DNA from: Alphaproteobacteria bacterium
GTDB lineage: Bacteria > Pseudomonadota > Alphaproteobacteria > JAJFFI01
Reading direction: 5' to 3'
Assembly: GCA_030066595.1 (NCBI GenBank)
Contig: JASJBI010000057.1
Location: 104,021-163,519 of the forward strand
Length of the DNA: 59,499 bases
Below are positions 25,641-32,926 of this stretch, piece by piece (positions within the stretch are counted from its first letter, which is position 1; every line of letters begins with the position of its first letter). The notes under the pieces were generated by a model. That model did no database searches, was not told the DNA's origin, and saw only the letters and a list, made by a program, of their open reading frames with translations. The position numbers and the translations under genes were made by a program.

Positions 25641-26858
25641 ATGCCGATGTTTCGCTACAAGGCCGTCACCAGTTCGGACAGCACGCTGGAGGGCGAGATC
25701 GAGGCGGCGTCCCGCTCGGCCGTGGTCGAACGCCTGCACGATCTCGGCCAGACCCCGATCCGGATCGAACCGGTCGATGCGCCGAGCGGGGGACTGCTGC
25801 GCCGCGAGCTGTTCGGCGGCCGGGGCGCGTCGCGCAAGGAGGTGGGAGGGCTGACTCGCGAACTGGCCTCGTTGCTGCAGGCGGGTCTGCCTTTGGATCA
25901 CGCCTTCGACGTGCTGATCAATCTGGCCGCCCGCGATCGGGTCAAGGCGCTCTTGGTCGAGACACGCGACCGCATCCGCGGCGGGGCGTCGCTGGCCGAC
26001 GCGCTGGGGGCCAATGCCAAGAGCCTGCCGGGCTACTACATCAGCATGGTGCGGGCAGGCGAGACCAGCGGTTCGCTGGAGAGCGTCCTCGGCCGGCTTG
26101 CGGACTTCATGGAACGATCCCAGGCTCTGGCCGACCGCGTCCGATCGGCCCTGATCTATCCCGCCATCCTGCTGGTGACCGCGGGTCTCTCTCTGGTCCT
26201 GCTGCTGGCCGTCGTCATCCCCGAGTTTAAGCCTTTGTTCGAGGACGCAGGCCAGGCCTTGCCGCTGCCCACTCGGGTGGTGGTCGCCGCCGGCGACGCG
26301 TTTCAGGCCTATTGGTGGGCGATTCTGCTGATCATCGTCGCCGTGACCGTGCTCGCGCGGGTCCAGCTTGCCCGCCCGGAACAGCGGCAGCGCTGGGACC
26401 GTCTGCTGCTGCGCCTGCCGGCGTTCGGCGATCTCTTGGCGAAGATCCAGGTCGCCCGCCTGAGCCGGCTGCTCGGAACCCTGCTGGCCAACGGCGTGCC
26501 GGTGCTGGCGGCGCTCTCCCTGGTGCGCGACACCTTGACCAATTCGGCGATGGCGGTGGCGATCGATGACGTGGCCACGCGCGCCAAGGAGGGCCAGGGA
26601 CTGGCGCGGCCGTTGGCCAGCACCGAGATGTTTCCCGACCTTGCCGTAAACCTGGTCAGGGTGGGCGAGGAGACCGGGCAGCTCGAGGACATGTTGGCCC
26701 GGCTCGCGGACATCTACGACCGCGAGGTCCAACGGGCGCTCGACCGGGTGATTGTCATAATGGTGCCCGCATTCACGGTGTTAATGGGCATCCTGATCGG
26801 TGGTATCGTCGCGTCGGTGCTGCTGGCCATTTTGAGCGTCAACCAGTTGGCGTTCTGA
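25641..26858 (+). CDS. gspF: Type II secretion inner-membrane platform protein GspF
   Basis: A 405-residue membrane protein with the standard PilC/GspF architecture: a short N-terminal region (MPMFRYKAVTSSDSTLEGEI), then two homologous cytoplasmic helical domains (LTRELASLLQAGLPLDHAFD near residue 70 and LSRLLGTLLANGVPVLAALS near 275), with transmembrane segments near residues 170-195, 220-245 and 375-400. It anchors the GspE ATPase and the pseudopilus. It starts four bases after gspE. Confidence 0.96.
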   Translation: MPMFRYKAVTSSDSTLEGEIEAASRSAVVERLHDLGQTPIRIEPVDAPSGGLLRRELFGGRGASRKEVGGLTRELASLLQAGLPLDHAFDVLINLAARDRVKALLVETRDRIRGGASLADALGANAKSLPGYYISMVRAGETSGSLESVLGRLADFMERSQALADRVRSALIYPAILLVTAGLSLVLLLAVVIPEFKPLFEDAGQALPLPTRVVVAAGDAFQAYWWAILLIIVAVTVLARVQLARPEQRQRWDRLLLRLPAFGDLLAKIQVARLSRLLGTLLANGVPVLAALSLVRDTLTNSAMAVAIDDVATRAKEGQGLARPLASTEMFPDLAVNLVRVGEETGQLEDMLARLADIYDREVQRALDRVIVIMVPAFTVLMGILIGGIVASVLLAILSVNQLAF

Positions 26859-26916
26859 TCCGCGTGGGAACGCGCCGGGGCAAGGCGTGATGCGCATTTG
26901 GGCAGGAGGGGTTTGC

Positions 26917-27351
26917 ATGTCTGTCGAACAACGTCGGACCAAATGCGATGCGGCGGGCTTTACGCTGCTCGAACTTTTGGTCGTGCTGGTCATACTGGTC
27001 CTGTTGGCCGCGCTTGCGGTTCCGGAGGTCATGAAATATGTCGGCCGCGCCAAGACCGACACGGCGCGCATCGAAGTCCAGAACATTTCCTCGGCACTGG
27101 ACCTTTATGTCCTCGACACGGGCCGCTATCCAACCCAGGAGGAGGGGCTCGTGGCGCTGGTCGAACAGCCGGCATCGGCGCAACGCTGGGACGGCCCGTA
27201 TTTGAAGAAGCGGGAGATGCTGCTTGATCCCTGGGGCAACGCCTATGCCTATCGAATCCCGGGGCAGCGCGGCAAGTTCGATCTGTTCTCCCTCGGCGCC
27301 GATGCGACCGAAGGCGGCGAAGGCGAGGACCAGGACATCGGCAACTGGTAG
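26917..27351 (+). CDS. gspG: Major pseudopilin GspG
   Basis: A 144-residue prepilin. After a 16-17-residue charged leader the cleavage motif is DAAG|FTLLELLVVLVILVLL, with Glu at +5. The C-terminal globular part (SALDLYVLDTGRYPTQEEGL, LLDPWGNAYAYRIPGQ, FDLFSLGAD) is the family core; the acidic loop GGEGEDQDIGNW matches the calcium-binding end of GspG. The ATG at 26917 is set by GGAGGGG at 26905-26911. The mature protein polymerises to form the pseudopilus shaft. Confidence 0.95.
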   Translation: MSVEQRRTKCDAAGFTLLELLVVLVILVLLAALAVPEVMKYVGRAKTDTARIEVQNISSALDLYVLDTGRYPTQEEGLVALVEQPASAQRWDGPYLKKREMLLDPWGNAYAYRIPGQRGKFDLFSLGADATEGGEGEDQDIGNW

Positions 27352-27364
27352 ACCGGTCGAGAGC

Positions 27365-27806
27365 ATGGTCTAGCCGCCAGGGCTTCACGCTCTTGGAGCT
27401 GCTGGTTGTCCTGGCGCTGGTCGGCCTGTTGTTGGCGCTTGCGGTCCCGGTGCTGTCGAACGCCTTTCCGGGCGCCGCGCTGCGCGGCGCCACGCGCGAC
27501 ATCGCGGCGGCTCTGCGGGCATCGCGCAGTCAAGCGGTGACCCAGAACCGCGAGGTTGCCTTCACTCTCGATCTCCGCAGTCGTAAATACGCCATCAGCG
27601 GCGATCCCCGGGTCCGAACCCTGCCGGCCGGCTTCGACCTGGCGATGCGCTCGGCGCGTCCCGAGGCGGAGGGCGGGTTCGTCGGCCGCATCTATTTCTT
27701 CCCGGACGGCAGCTCGACCGGCGGCCGCATCACCCTGCGTCGGGGTGAGCGGGTCCACAATGTCAAGGTGGACTGGCTGCTCGGTCGCATCACCATAGCC
27801 GACTGA
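27365..27806 (+). CDS. gspH: Minor pseudopilin GspH, start disrupted by a one-base shift
   Basis: The reading frame ending at 27806 encodes a clear GspH: QGFTLLELLVVLALVGLLLA followed by a globular domain with RVRTLPAGFDL and IYFFPDGSSTGGRITL. The frame has no usable start before the prepilin motif. The only ATG, at 27365, reads ATG-GTC-TAG. Removing one G from the GG at 27367-27368 gives MSSRQGFTLLELL, a perfect pseudopilin N-terminus. Inside the open frame the first start-like codon is a TTG at 27393, which would cut away the cleavage site. So there is either a sequencing or assembly error, a real frameshift, or a rare start codon. Confidence 0.8.
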
Positions 27807-27807
27807 C

Positions 27808-28218
27808 ATGGGCACGCGGGGCAGGCGCGACGGCGGTTTCACCCTGATCGAGGTCCTGGTGGCGTTCGTCATCCTGGCGATTTCTCTGTCGGTGCTGCTG
27901 CAGGTCTTCTCCCTCGGTCTGCGCAGCACGCACAAGTCCGAGGGGCATCTCGCCGCGATCCAGTTCGCCCAGTCGAAACTGGCGGCCGTCGGCGCGGAGT
28001 TGCCGCTGATACCGGGCCGACGCAGCGACAATGACCCGGCCGGTTACCGATGGCAGATCGACACGCGCCCCGTGCCGGAGGTGGAACCCCAACTCGGCGA
28101 CGCGCAGAGCGGAGAGCTGTATCAGGTCACCGTGACCGTGCGTTGGGGTCCGCCCGCCGGATCGGACGAGCTGACTCTGACCACGCTGCGGCTCGGTCCG
28201 CCGCTCGTGCGCCCGTGA
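27808..28218 (+). CDS. gspI: Minor pseudopilin GspI
   Basis: A 136-residue prepilin with the leader MGTRGRRDGG and the processing site GG|FTLIEVLVAFVILAISLSVL (Glu at +5). The Phe-Thr-Leu-Ile-Glu-Val-Leu-Val-Ala start and the segment AIQFAQSKLAAVGAEL are typical of GspI, which nucleates the pseudopilus tip with GspJ and GspK. The start is two bases after gspH; the stop overlaps the gspJ start by one base. Confidence 0.93.
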   Translation: MGTRGRRDGGFTLIEVLVAFVILAISLSVLLQVFSLGLRSTHKSEGHLAAIQFAQSKLAAVGAELPLIPGRRSDNDPAGYRWQIDTRPVPEVEPQLGDAQSGELYQVTVTVRWGPPAGSDELTLTTLRLGPPLVRP

Positions 28219-28862
28219 TGCGCGTCGTCAAAGTCCGCGCGCGACGGTCGGCGCAGCAGGGCTTCACCCTGTTCGAGCTCTTGATCAGCATCACGTTGCT
28301 GGGGTTGCTGCTGGCCATGTTGTTCGGTGGGGTCCGGTTTGGCAATCGGGCCTGGGAAACCGCCAACGAGCGGATCGAGCAGGCGTCCGAAATCCGCGTC
28401 GTCCAGGGCTTTCTAAGACAACAGCTCAGCCGCGCGATGATCCTGGAGGACGCGGATGACCAGGGTTTCGTCGGTCGGTCGGACCGCCTCCAGTTTCCCG
28501 CGCCCTTGCCCGAGCAGTTCGGCCTGGGCCGCGTCTATCTGCTGACCCTGTCTGGCGCATCGGAGGACGGGAAAGAGAGTTTGGTCCTGGGCCGGCAGCT
28601 CGCGGGCGCCGGCGATGCCGGTACGGCGAACCCGTCGGATGCCGGCCGCTCGGTCCTGCTGCCGCGCATCGACCAGTTGGAGCTGGCCTATTTCGGCATC
28701 CGCCAGCGCGACGAGCCAGCCGACTGGTCCGGAACCTGGGACCAGCGGGGGGTGTTGCCGCAACTGGTGCGCATCCGGGTCCGCTTCCCCCCGGGCGACC
28801 GGCGGGTCTGGCCGGACCTGGTGGTCGCGCCGATGGTCAACGCGATTCCCGAGATCTTCTGA
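28218..28862 (+). CDS. gspJ: Minor pseudopilin GspJ
   Basis: A 214-residue prepilin with the site SAQQG|FTLFELLISITLLGLLLA (Glu at +5). The rest (ANERIEQASEIRVVQGFLRQ, LLPRIDQLELAYFG, PQLVRIRVRFPPGD) fits GspJ. The frame is open upstream, but the ATG at 28218 overlaps the gspI stop (TGATG), so translation is coupled. It is the last gene of the first secretion block; a convergent gene follows. Confidence 0.94.
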   Translation: MRVVKVRARRSAQQGFTLFELLISITLLGLLLAMLFGGVRFGNRAWETANERIEQASEIRVVQGFLRQQLSRAMILEDADDQGFVGRSDRLQFPAPLPEQFGLGRVYLLTLSGASEDGKESLVLGRQLAGAGDAGTANPSDAGRSVLLPRIDQLELAYFGIRQRDEPADWSGTWDQRGVLPQLVRIRVRFPPGDRRVWPDLVVAPMVNAIPEIF

Positions 28863-28875
28863 GACGAGACAAGAC

Positions 28876-28897
28876 GGGCGCCGGTGACCCGACGCCC
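28876..28897. terminator. Hairpin between gspJ and the convergent beta-helix gene
   Basis: GGGCGCCGG at 28876-28884 and CCGACGCCC at 28889-28897 make a nine-pair stem (one mismatch on this strand, a G-U pair on the other strand's RNA) with loop TGAC. It sits in the 80-bp convergent gap. Confidence 0.45.
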
Positions 28898-28942
28898 GCC
28901 CAACTCGCCGATGCACGGTCGATTGCAGCTTGGATCCGAAGT

Positions 28943-29956
28943 CTAATCGTCGTCGTCATCCACTCTCCGCTCGTCGAAATCCCGGCAATCAATTTCGCCG
29001 CCGACCGTGGGCGTGCCGCCGAGGCTCGAGGAGCGATCCTCGCAGGTCATGTCGCCGGTCACGCTGACGGCGGGACTGACGACGACAATGTCCGAATCCC
29101 GTCTGGCCAGGACGCTGCCGTCGATGTCGATGTTGGCGGGATCACCACCAAACGACAGGCTGCCGAGCTGCAACGCGGAATCGAAGTCGATGTTAACGTC
29201 GCCGGTCAGGTCGACCTCTCGGATATCGACCAGACTCTGGCTGAACGCCGCCACGTCACCGCTGACCTCGGTTCTGGTGCCGGCCGGAGGGTTGTCGATG
29301 CGGACGTTGGAGTTGAAGGCGCTGAGAACGGCCGGCTGGCTGCCGGTATTGGTGATGGTGTTGCCTTCCCTGATCGTGATCGAGGCATTGCGAAACGCCA
29401 CGGCCGCGCCGCCGATGGCCGGGTTGTTGACCGTACCTGTGATCGTGCTGTTGGTCATTCGGACATTGCTGGTTTCGCCGACGCAGAGGGGCGAGCAGTT
29501 GTTGTTGCCCGTCCCGGTGGTGGGCGTCACCGTCACTTGATCGAGGCGTGCCCCCGACTGCCGTATGACGGCCAGGCCGTCGACCGTGTTGTCCACGGTC
29601 GTGTTGGTTATGAATGCATAGGCGCCATCCCTCAGAAAGAGAGCGAAGCCGCGCACGGTGAGATCCTCGATAAAGACATTGTTGGCGCTGGCGACAACAA
29701 GACCCTGCGTGATCACGTCATTGGCAGGATTGCCGGAATTGCCCCGGACGGTGACGCCGGACCGGTTGATGAACACGAACTCGTTGCAGGTGCCGCTGAA
29801 CTCGATCACGCTGGCGCCGCCGTTGATCGCGGCTTGAATCGACTGGGCGGGGCAGGTGACGACCGTCTGGGCCGATGCCTGGCCCGGATACAGGCCGAGA
29901 GTAAGCCCTGCCCCCAGGAGCGCGGCAAACCGTAAGTGGTTTCTGAAGTCGAACAT
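28943..29956 (-). CDS. Secreted parallel beta-helix protein with C-terminal Asp tract
   Basis: A 337-residue exported protein. The signal peptide is LLGAGLTLGLYPGQASA after MFDFRNHLRFAA. The mature part repeats short strands with Asn/Thr/Val turns (GVTVRGNSGNPANDVITQ, NNVFIEDLTVRGFALFL, AFITNTTVDNTVDGLAV, NVRMTNSTITGTV), the pattern of right-handed parallel beta-helices as in pectate lyases and other surface polysaccharide-binding proteins. No catalytic residues can be named. It ends RRVDDDDD, like two other exported proteins nearby. I chose the ATG at 29956 with GGGAGGAAAC upstream. It lies antisense inside the type II secretion locus, which suggests a secreted substrate or an inserted gene. 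Confidence 0.78.
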   Translation of the reverse strand: MFDFRNHLRFAALLGAGLTLGLYPGQASAQTVVTCPAQSIQAAINGGASVIEFSGTCNEFVFINRSGVTVRGNSGNPANDVITQGLVVASANNVFIEDLTVRGFALFLRDGAYAFITNTTVDNTVDGLAVIRQSGARLDQVTVTPTTGTGNNNCSPLCVGETSNVRMTNSTITGTVNNPAIGGAAVAFRNASITIREGNTITNTGSQPAVLSAFNSNVRIDNPPAGTRTEVSGDVAAFSQSLVDIREVDLTGDVNIDFDSALQLGSLSFGGDPANIDIDGSVLARRDSDIVVVSPAVSVTGDMTCEDRSSSLGGTPTVGGEIDCRDFDERRVDDDDD

Positions 29957-30439
29957 CGTTTCCTCCCATTGCCGGGTTGCTCGATATGAGCAACCCTTTC
30001 TCGGGCCCGCATGCGGGCCCAAAGCGGCACTGGGAGATGAACAAGCAGCGGCGCTCAGCCCCCGGCGCCGCGGATTGTGGTTTCCGTTTGTATAGAATGG
30101 TCGTGCCGGCGCTGCCTCCTCACCGCCGGCTTTGTCGGCGGCCAATCGCCCGATTTGTCGCTGCGCGGGGTTATTGGCCAACCTTGGGCAGAAATCACAT
30201 CACCGGACCGCCTGCCTGTCCAATCAATCTTTCATTTGCCTACGTGTGAGCCGCGAAGTGTCTCTGTTCGGTCAGCCGTGGCAGTTGGCCGCATCCAGCG
30301 ATAGAGAGTTGCGTCTCGCCGGATGTCCGCGGTTGCTGTCACAAAGCCGCGACGGATCAAACATTTGCCTTGAATTCGCCACGTGCTGGGCGTGAGATAG
30401 GAAACACGGCAGTCGAGGGTTGGGGAGGGCCCTGCCGGC
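29957..30439. other. Intergenic region with strong palindromes
   Basis: This 483-bp divergent gap holds the 5' region of the beta-helix gene and of gspL. Near the beta-helix gene are a hairpin, GGGTTGCTC at 29974-29982 with GAGCAACCC at 29988-29996, and an 18-bp perfect palindrome, GGGCCCGCATGCGGGCCC, at 30003-30020. CCGCCG at 30122 pairs with CGGCGG near 30140. No gene is visible in the remainder, which probably carries the gspL promoter. Confidence 0.5.
29974..30020 (-). promoter_or_regulatory. Tandem hairpin and palindrome before the beta-helix gene
   Basis: A nine-pair stem with loop GATAT (29974-29996) and an 18-bp self-complementary GC block (30003-30020) lie 17 bases and more upstream of the start, just ahead of its ribosome site. 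They could form stable 5'-leader structures in the transcript or an operator pair. Confidence 0.4.
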
Positions 30440-31528
30440 ATGTGGTCGTTGATCAAGGGCAATCTGGCCAGGTTCTTCGCCTGGTGGTTCGGCGAGCTCG
30501 CCGCTCTCGTGCCGGCGCGCTGGCGCCGAACGCTCGGCGGCGGCGGACGCGCTCTGGTGATCGACCTCACGGGCCCTGAGGCGGTCATTCGTCGGGAAGT
30601 CGGAGATCAGCGGCACGAGCTCGGCCGCTTCGATGCCGCGCAGCTCCCACCCGAGGACCAGCGCCGGGCGTTCGCCGAGATGATGCGGGAGGCTCCGTCC
30701 GCGCGCACGGATCCAGCCGTGATCCGGTTGCCGGCAGAGCAGGTGCTGCAAAAAACCCTGACCCTGCCGATGGCCGCCGAGGGCGATCTCGGCGAGGCGC
30801 TGTCCTTTCAGATTGACCGTCAGACACCCTTTTCGGCGGACGAGGTGTGTTTCGACTACTTCGTCAGCAATCGGGACAGCGACGCCAAGCGCCTGACCGT
30901 TCAGATGGTGGCGGCACCGAAGGCCGTGGTGGAGAGGACCGTGGCGCGGGTTGCGGACTGGGGCGTGTCTCCCTCGGTCGTCGACGTTGCCGGGACCGGT
31001 CTGGACGACGCGGTTCGCTTGAACCTGTTGTCCGGGGCTGCGCACACGGAGGGTCGGCCACGCTGGTCGCGTTTGAACCTCGGTTTCGCGGGGCTGGCGG
31101 CGATTCTGATTGCGATTGCGGTCTACCTGCCGCTCGAGCAAAAGCGGGCTGCCGCGGCCGCTCTGGAAGCGCGCGTCCAGGAGGCCAGGATCGAGGCGAA
31201 GGAAGCGGCGCGCCTGCGCGAAGAGCTCGACCGGTTGGTCAAGCAAGACCGCTTTCTCTTGGACAAGAAGACACGCACGGTCTCGGTGGTGCAGATCCTC
31301 AACGAGCTGACCCAGCTGCTGCCTGACGACAGTTGGGTGCAGGAATTCCGGTGGCAGGACGGCAAGGTGCGCTTGACCGGGTACTCCGCGTCGGCGTCCG
31401 CGCTGATCGGCCTTATCGGCAGCTCGCCCTCTTTCGAGACACCGGCGTTTCTGTCGCCGGTGACGCAGGACTCGCGGACCGGGCAGGAACGCTTCAACCT
31501 GTCCTTCGCGCTGGAGCCGCGGCAATGA
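30440..31528 (+). CDS. gspL: Type II secretion assembly protein GspL (PilN-like domain)
   Basis: A 362-residue bitopic inner-membrane protein. The cytoplasmic half (residues about 35-200) has an actin-like fold with ALVIDLTGPEAVIRR, VIRLPAEQVLQKTLTLPMAA and SFQIDRQTPFSADEVCFDY; a transmembrane helix (LGFAGLAAILIAIAVYLPL) lies near 212-230. A coiled coil rich in Ala/Glu/Arg and a PilN-like periplasmic domain (ILNELTQLLPDDSWVQEFRW) follow. It couples GspE to the periplasmic parts of the machine. The ATG follows GGGGAGGG by about ten bases. First gene of the second secretion block. Confidence 0.85.
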   Translation: MWSLIKGNLARFFAWWFGELAALVPARWRRTLGGGGRALVIDLTGPEAVIRREVGDQRHELGRFDAAQLPPEDQRRAFAEMMREAPSARTDPAVIRLPAEQVLQKTLTLPMAAEGDLGEALSFQIDRQTPFSADEVCFDYFVSNRDSDAKRLTVQMVAAPKAVVERTVARVADWGVSPSVVDVAGTGLDDAVRLNLLSGAAHTEGRPRWSRLNLGFAGLAAILIAIAVYLPLEQKRAAAAALEARVQEARIEAKEAARLREELDRLVKQDRFLLDKKTRTVSVVQILNELTQLLPDDSWVQEFRWQDGKVRLTGYSASASALIGLIGSSPSFETPAFLSPVTQDSRTGQERFNLSFALEPRQ

Positions 31529-32136
31529 CCGCCGGCCTGTCGCCCGGCGTTCAGCGCTTCCTGGCGGTGGCGATCCTGATGCTGGTCGCGCTGGGCGCCT
31601 GGCGCCTGATCGCCAGCCCCATCATGGCAGCCCACCGCAACTATGACGACTCGATCGCCCAGTCGCAGGAGTTGTTGTCCAAGTATCTCCGCATCGCGCA
31701 GTCCCGAAGCGAGCTGGAGCGGGTGCTCAAGCGCGTCCAGGTGAGGAAGTCGGCGGTCGGCCGTTTTCTCGAGGGCGACGAGCCGGACCTGGTCGCGGCC
31801 AAGCTACAAAGCAGGATCAAGCGCATCGTCGGCCGTCACGACGGCCGGCTGAAGAGCACCCGTTTTCTGCGGCCGCGAGACGAGGCGGAATTCCGCCAGG
31901 TGGTTGTCTCCGCCAACATGTCCGCCAGCGCCGACGCTTTGCTGAATGTTCTGTACGAGCTGGAAACGGCCAACCCCTACCTGTTTGTCGACCGCCTTCA
32001 CATTCGCAGCCCGGCGCGCGTTCGGGCCAAGGCCAACGCAAAGGCGCCGCGCGTTCGCAAGATCACAAAGCCGGCCAGCCAGGACCTCAGTGTTCGCTGG
32101 GAAGTGCACGGTTATATGGGGAAGGAAGCACTGTGA
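31525..32136 (+). CDS. gspM: Type II secretion protein GspM
   Basis: A 203-residue inner-membrane protein with one N-terminal membrane helix (RFLAVAILMLVALGAWRLI), then a coiled coil (SIAQSQELLSKYLRIAQSRSE) and a ferredoxin-like periplasmic domain (ALLNVLYELETANPYLFVDR, which is typical of the T2SSM_b group). It partners GspL. The start overlaps the gspL stop by four bases (ATGA), which fixes it although the frame is open upstream. Confidence 0.85.
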   Translation: MTAGLSPGVQRFLAVAILMLVALGAWRLIASPIMAAHRNYDDSIAQSQELLSKYLRIAQSRSELERVLKRVQVRKSAVGRFLEGDEPDLVAAKLQSRIKRIVGRHDGRLKSTRFLRPRDEAEFRQVVVSANMSASADALLNVLYELETANPYLFVDRLHIRSPARVRAKANAKAPRVRKITKPASQDLSVRWEVHGYMGKEAL

Positions 32137-32777
32137 TGGTGGGCCAGGCAAAGGGACGGCGCCTGTCGGTGGCCCTGCTTGGGCTTTGTGCTCTCTTGGG
32201 TGCAGGCATCGCGGCCGAGGTGGTCTACGCCCCGTCCTACAAGGTTCCAGGCGCGGCGTCGTCCAATGGAACGGCGCCGGTCATCGCCAAGCCGGCCGGC
32301 AGCGCCTTCTCATTGGAGCCGCTGGAGGGCTATGCAGAGGTGGTCGAGCGACCGCTGTTCTGGCCGACCCGCCGGCCGCCGCCCAAAGCCGAGAATGCGA
32401 ACGCCGGGGCGGCCAAGACGCAGACCAGCAAAGTGACTCTGCTGGGCATCGTGCTTTACCCCGACACGCGCATGGCCCTGTTGAAACGGCCCAACAGCAA
32501 GCAGCATGTGCGCGTTCGGGAAGGCCAGCAGTTCGATGGCTGGGTCATGGAGGCGATCCTGCCCGACCGGGTCGTTCTGCGCCGGGGCGACAAGACCGAA
32601 GAAATCAAGCTGCGCGATTTGCCGCGCAAGGCTGTTGCGCGCAAGGCTCAGACGCGATCCAAACCCCAGGCGGGCAAGACGGCCAAGCCGTCTCCGGCCA
32701 AGGCGCCCGCAGGGCAGCGCGCGGTTGCTCCCGCCACGCCCCGGGCACAGGAGCGCCCAACGGGCTCGGATCGCTGA
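32133..32777 (+). CDS. Type II secretion GspC/GspN-like inner-membrane protein
   Basis: A 214-residue protein with one N-terminal membrane segment (LSVALLGLCALLGAGIAAEV). The periplasmic part contains VERPLFWPTRRPP, then KVTLLGIVLYPDTRMALLKR and VREGQQFDGWVMEAILPDRV followed by VLRRGDKTEEIKL, which resembles the HR domain of GspC that binds the secretin. The usual C-terminal PDZ domain is absent and is replaced by a Lys/Ala/Pro-rich tail. It fills the gspC role by position. GTG at 32133 overlaps the gspM stop; an ATG three bases later is also possible. Exact naming as C or N is uncertain. Confidence 0.75.
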   Translation: MMVGQAKGRRLSVALLGLCALLGAGIAAEVVYAPSYKVPGAASSNGTAPVIAKPAGSAFSLEPLEGYAEVVERPLFWPTRRPPPKAENANAGAAKTQTSKVTLLGIVLYPDTRMALLKRPNSKQHVRVREGQQFDGWVMEAILPDRVVLRRGDKTEEIKLRDLPRKAVARKAQTRSKPQAGKTAKPSPAKAPAGQRAVAPATPRAQERPTGSDR

Positions 32778-32782
32778 CACCG

Positions 32783-32821
32783 CCGCACTGCGTGCAAGTG
32801 CAGTGCGGAGCATAGTTTTTT
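32783..32821 (+). terminator. Rho-independent terminator before gspD
   Basis: CCGCACTGC at 32783-32791 and GCAGTGCGG at 32800-32808 form a perfect nine-pair stem with an eight-base loop, and a T6 run follows at 32816-32821. It lies between the GspC/N-like gene and the secretin gene, so gspD and gspK may have their own promoter. Confidence 0.75.
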
Positions 32822-32926
32822 GGTCATATGGTGCGCGTATCGTGCTAACGTAATTCGCGCCGCGGCGTCGGGGGAGGGCGCCGGTGGGTTGCGCGGGGAA
32901 ATCAATCCGGGGATCGGGCGGGCGCA

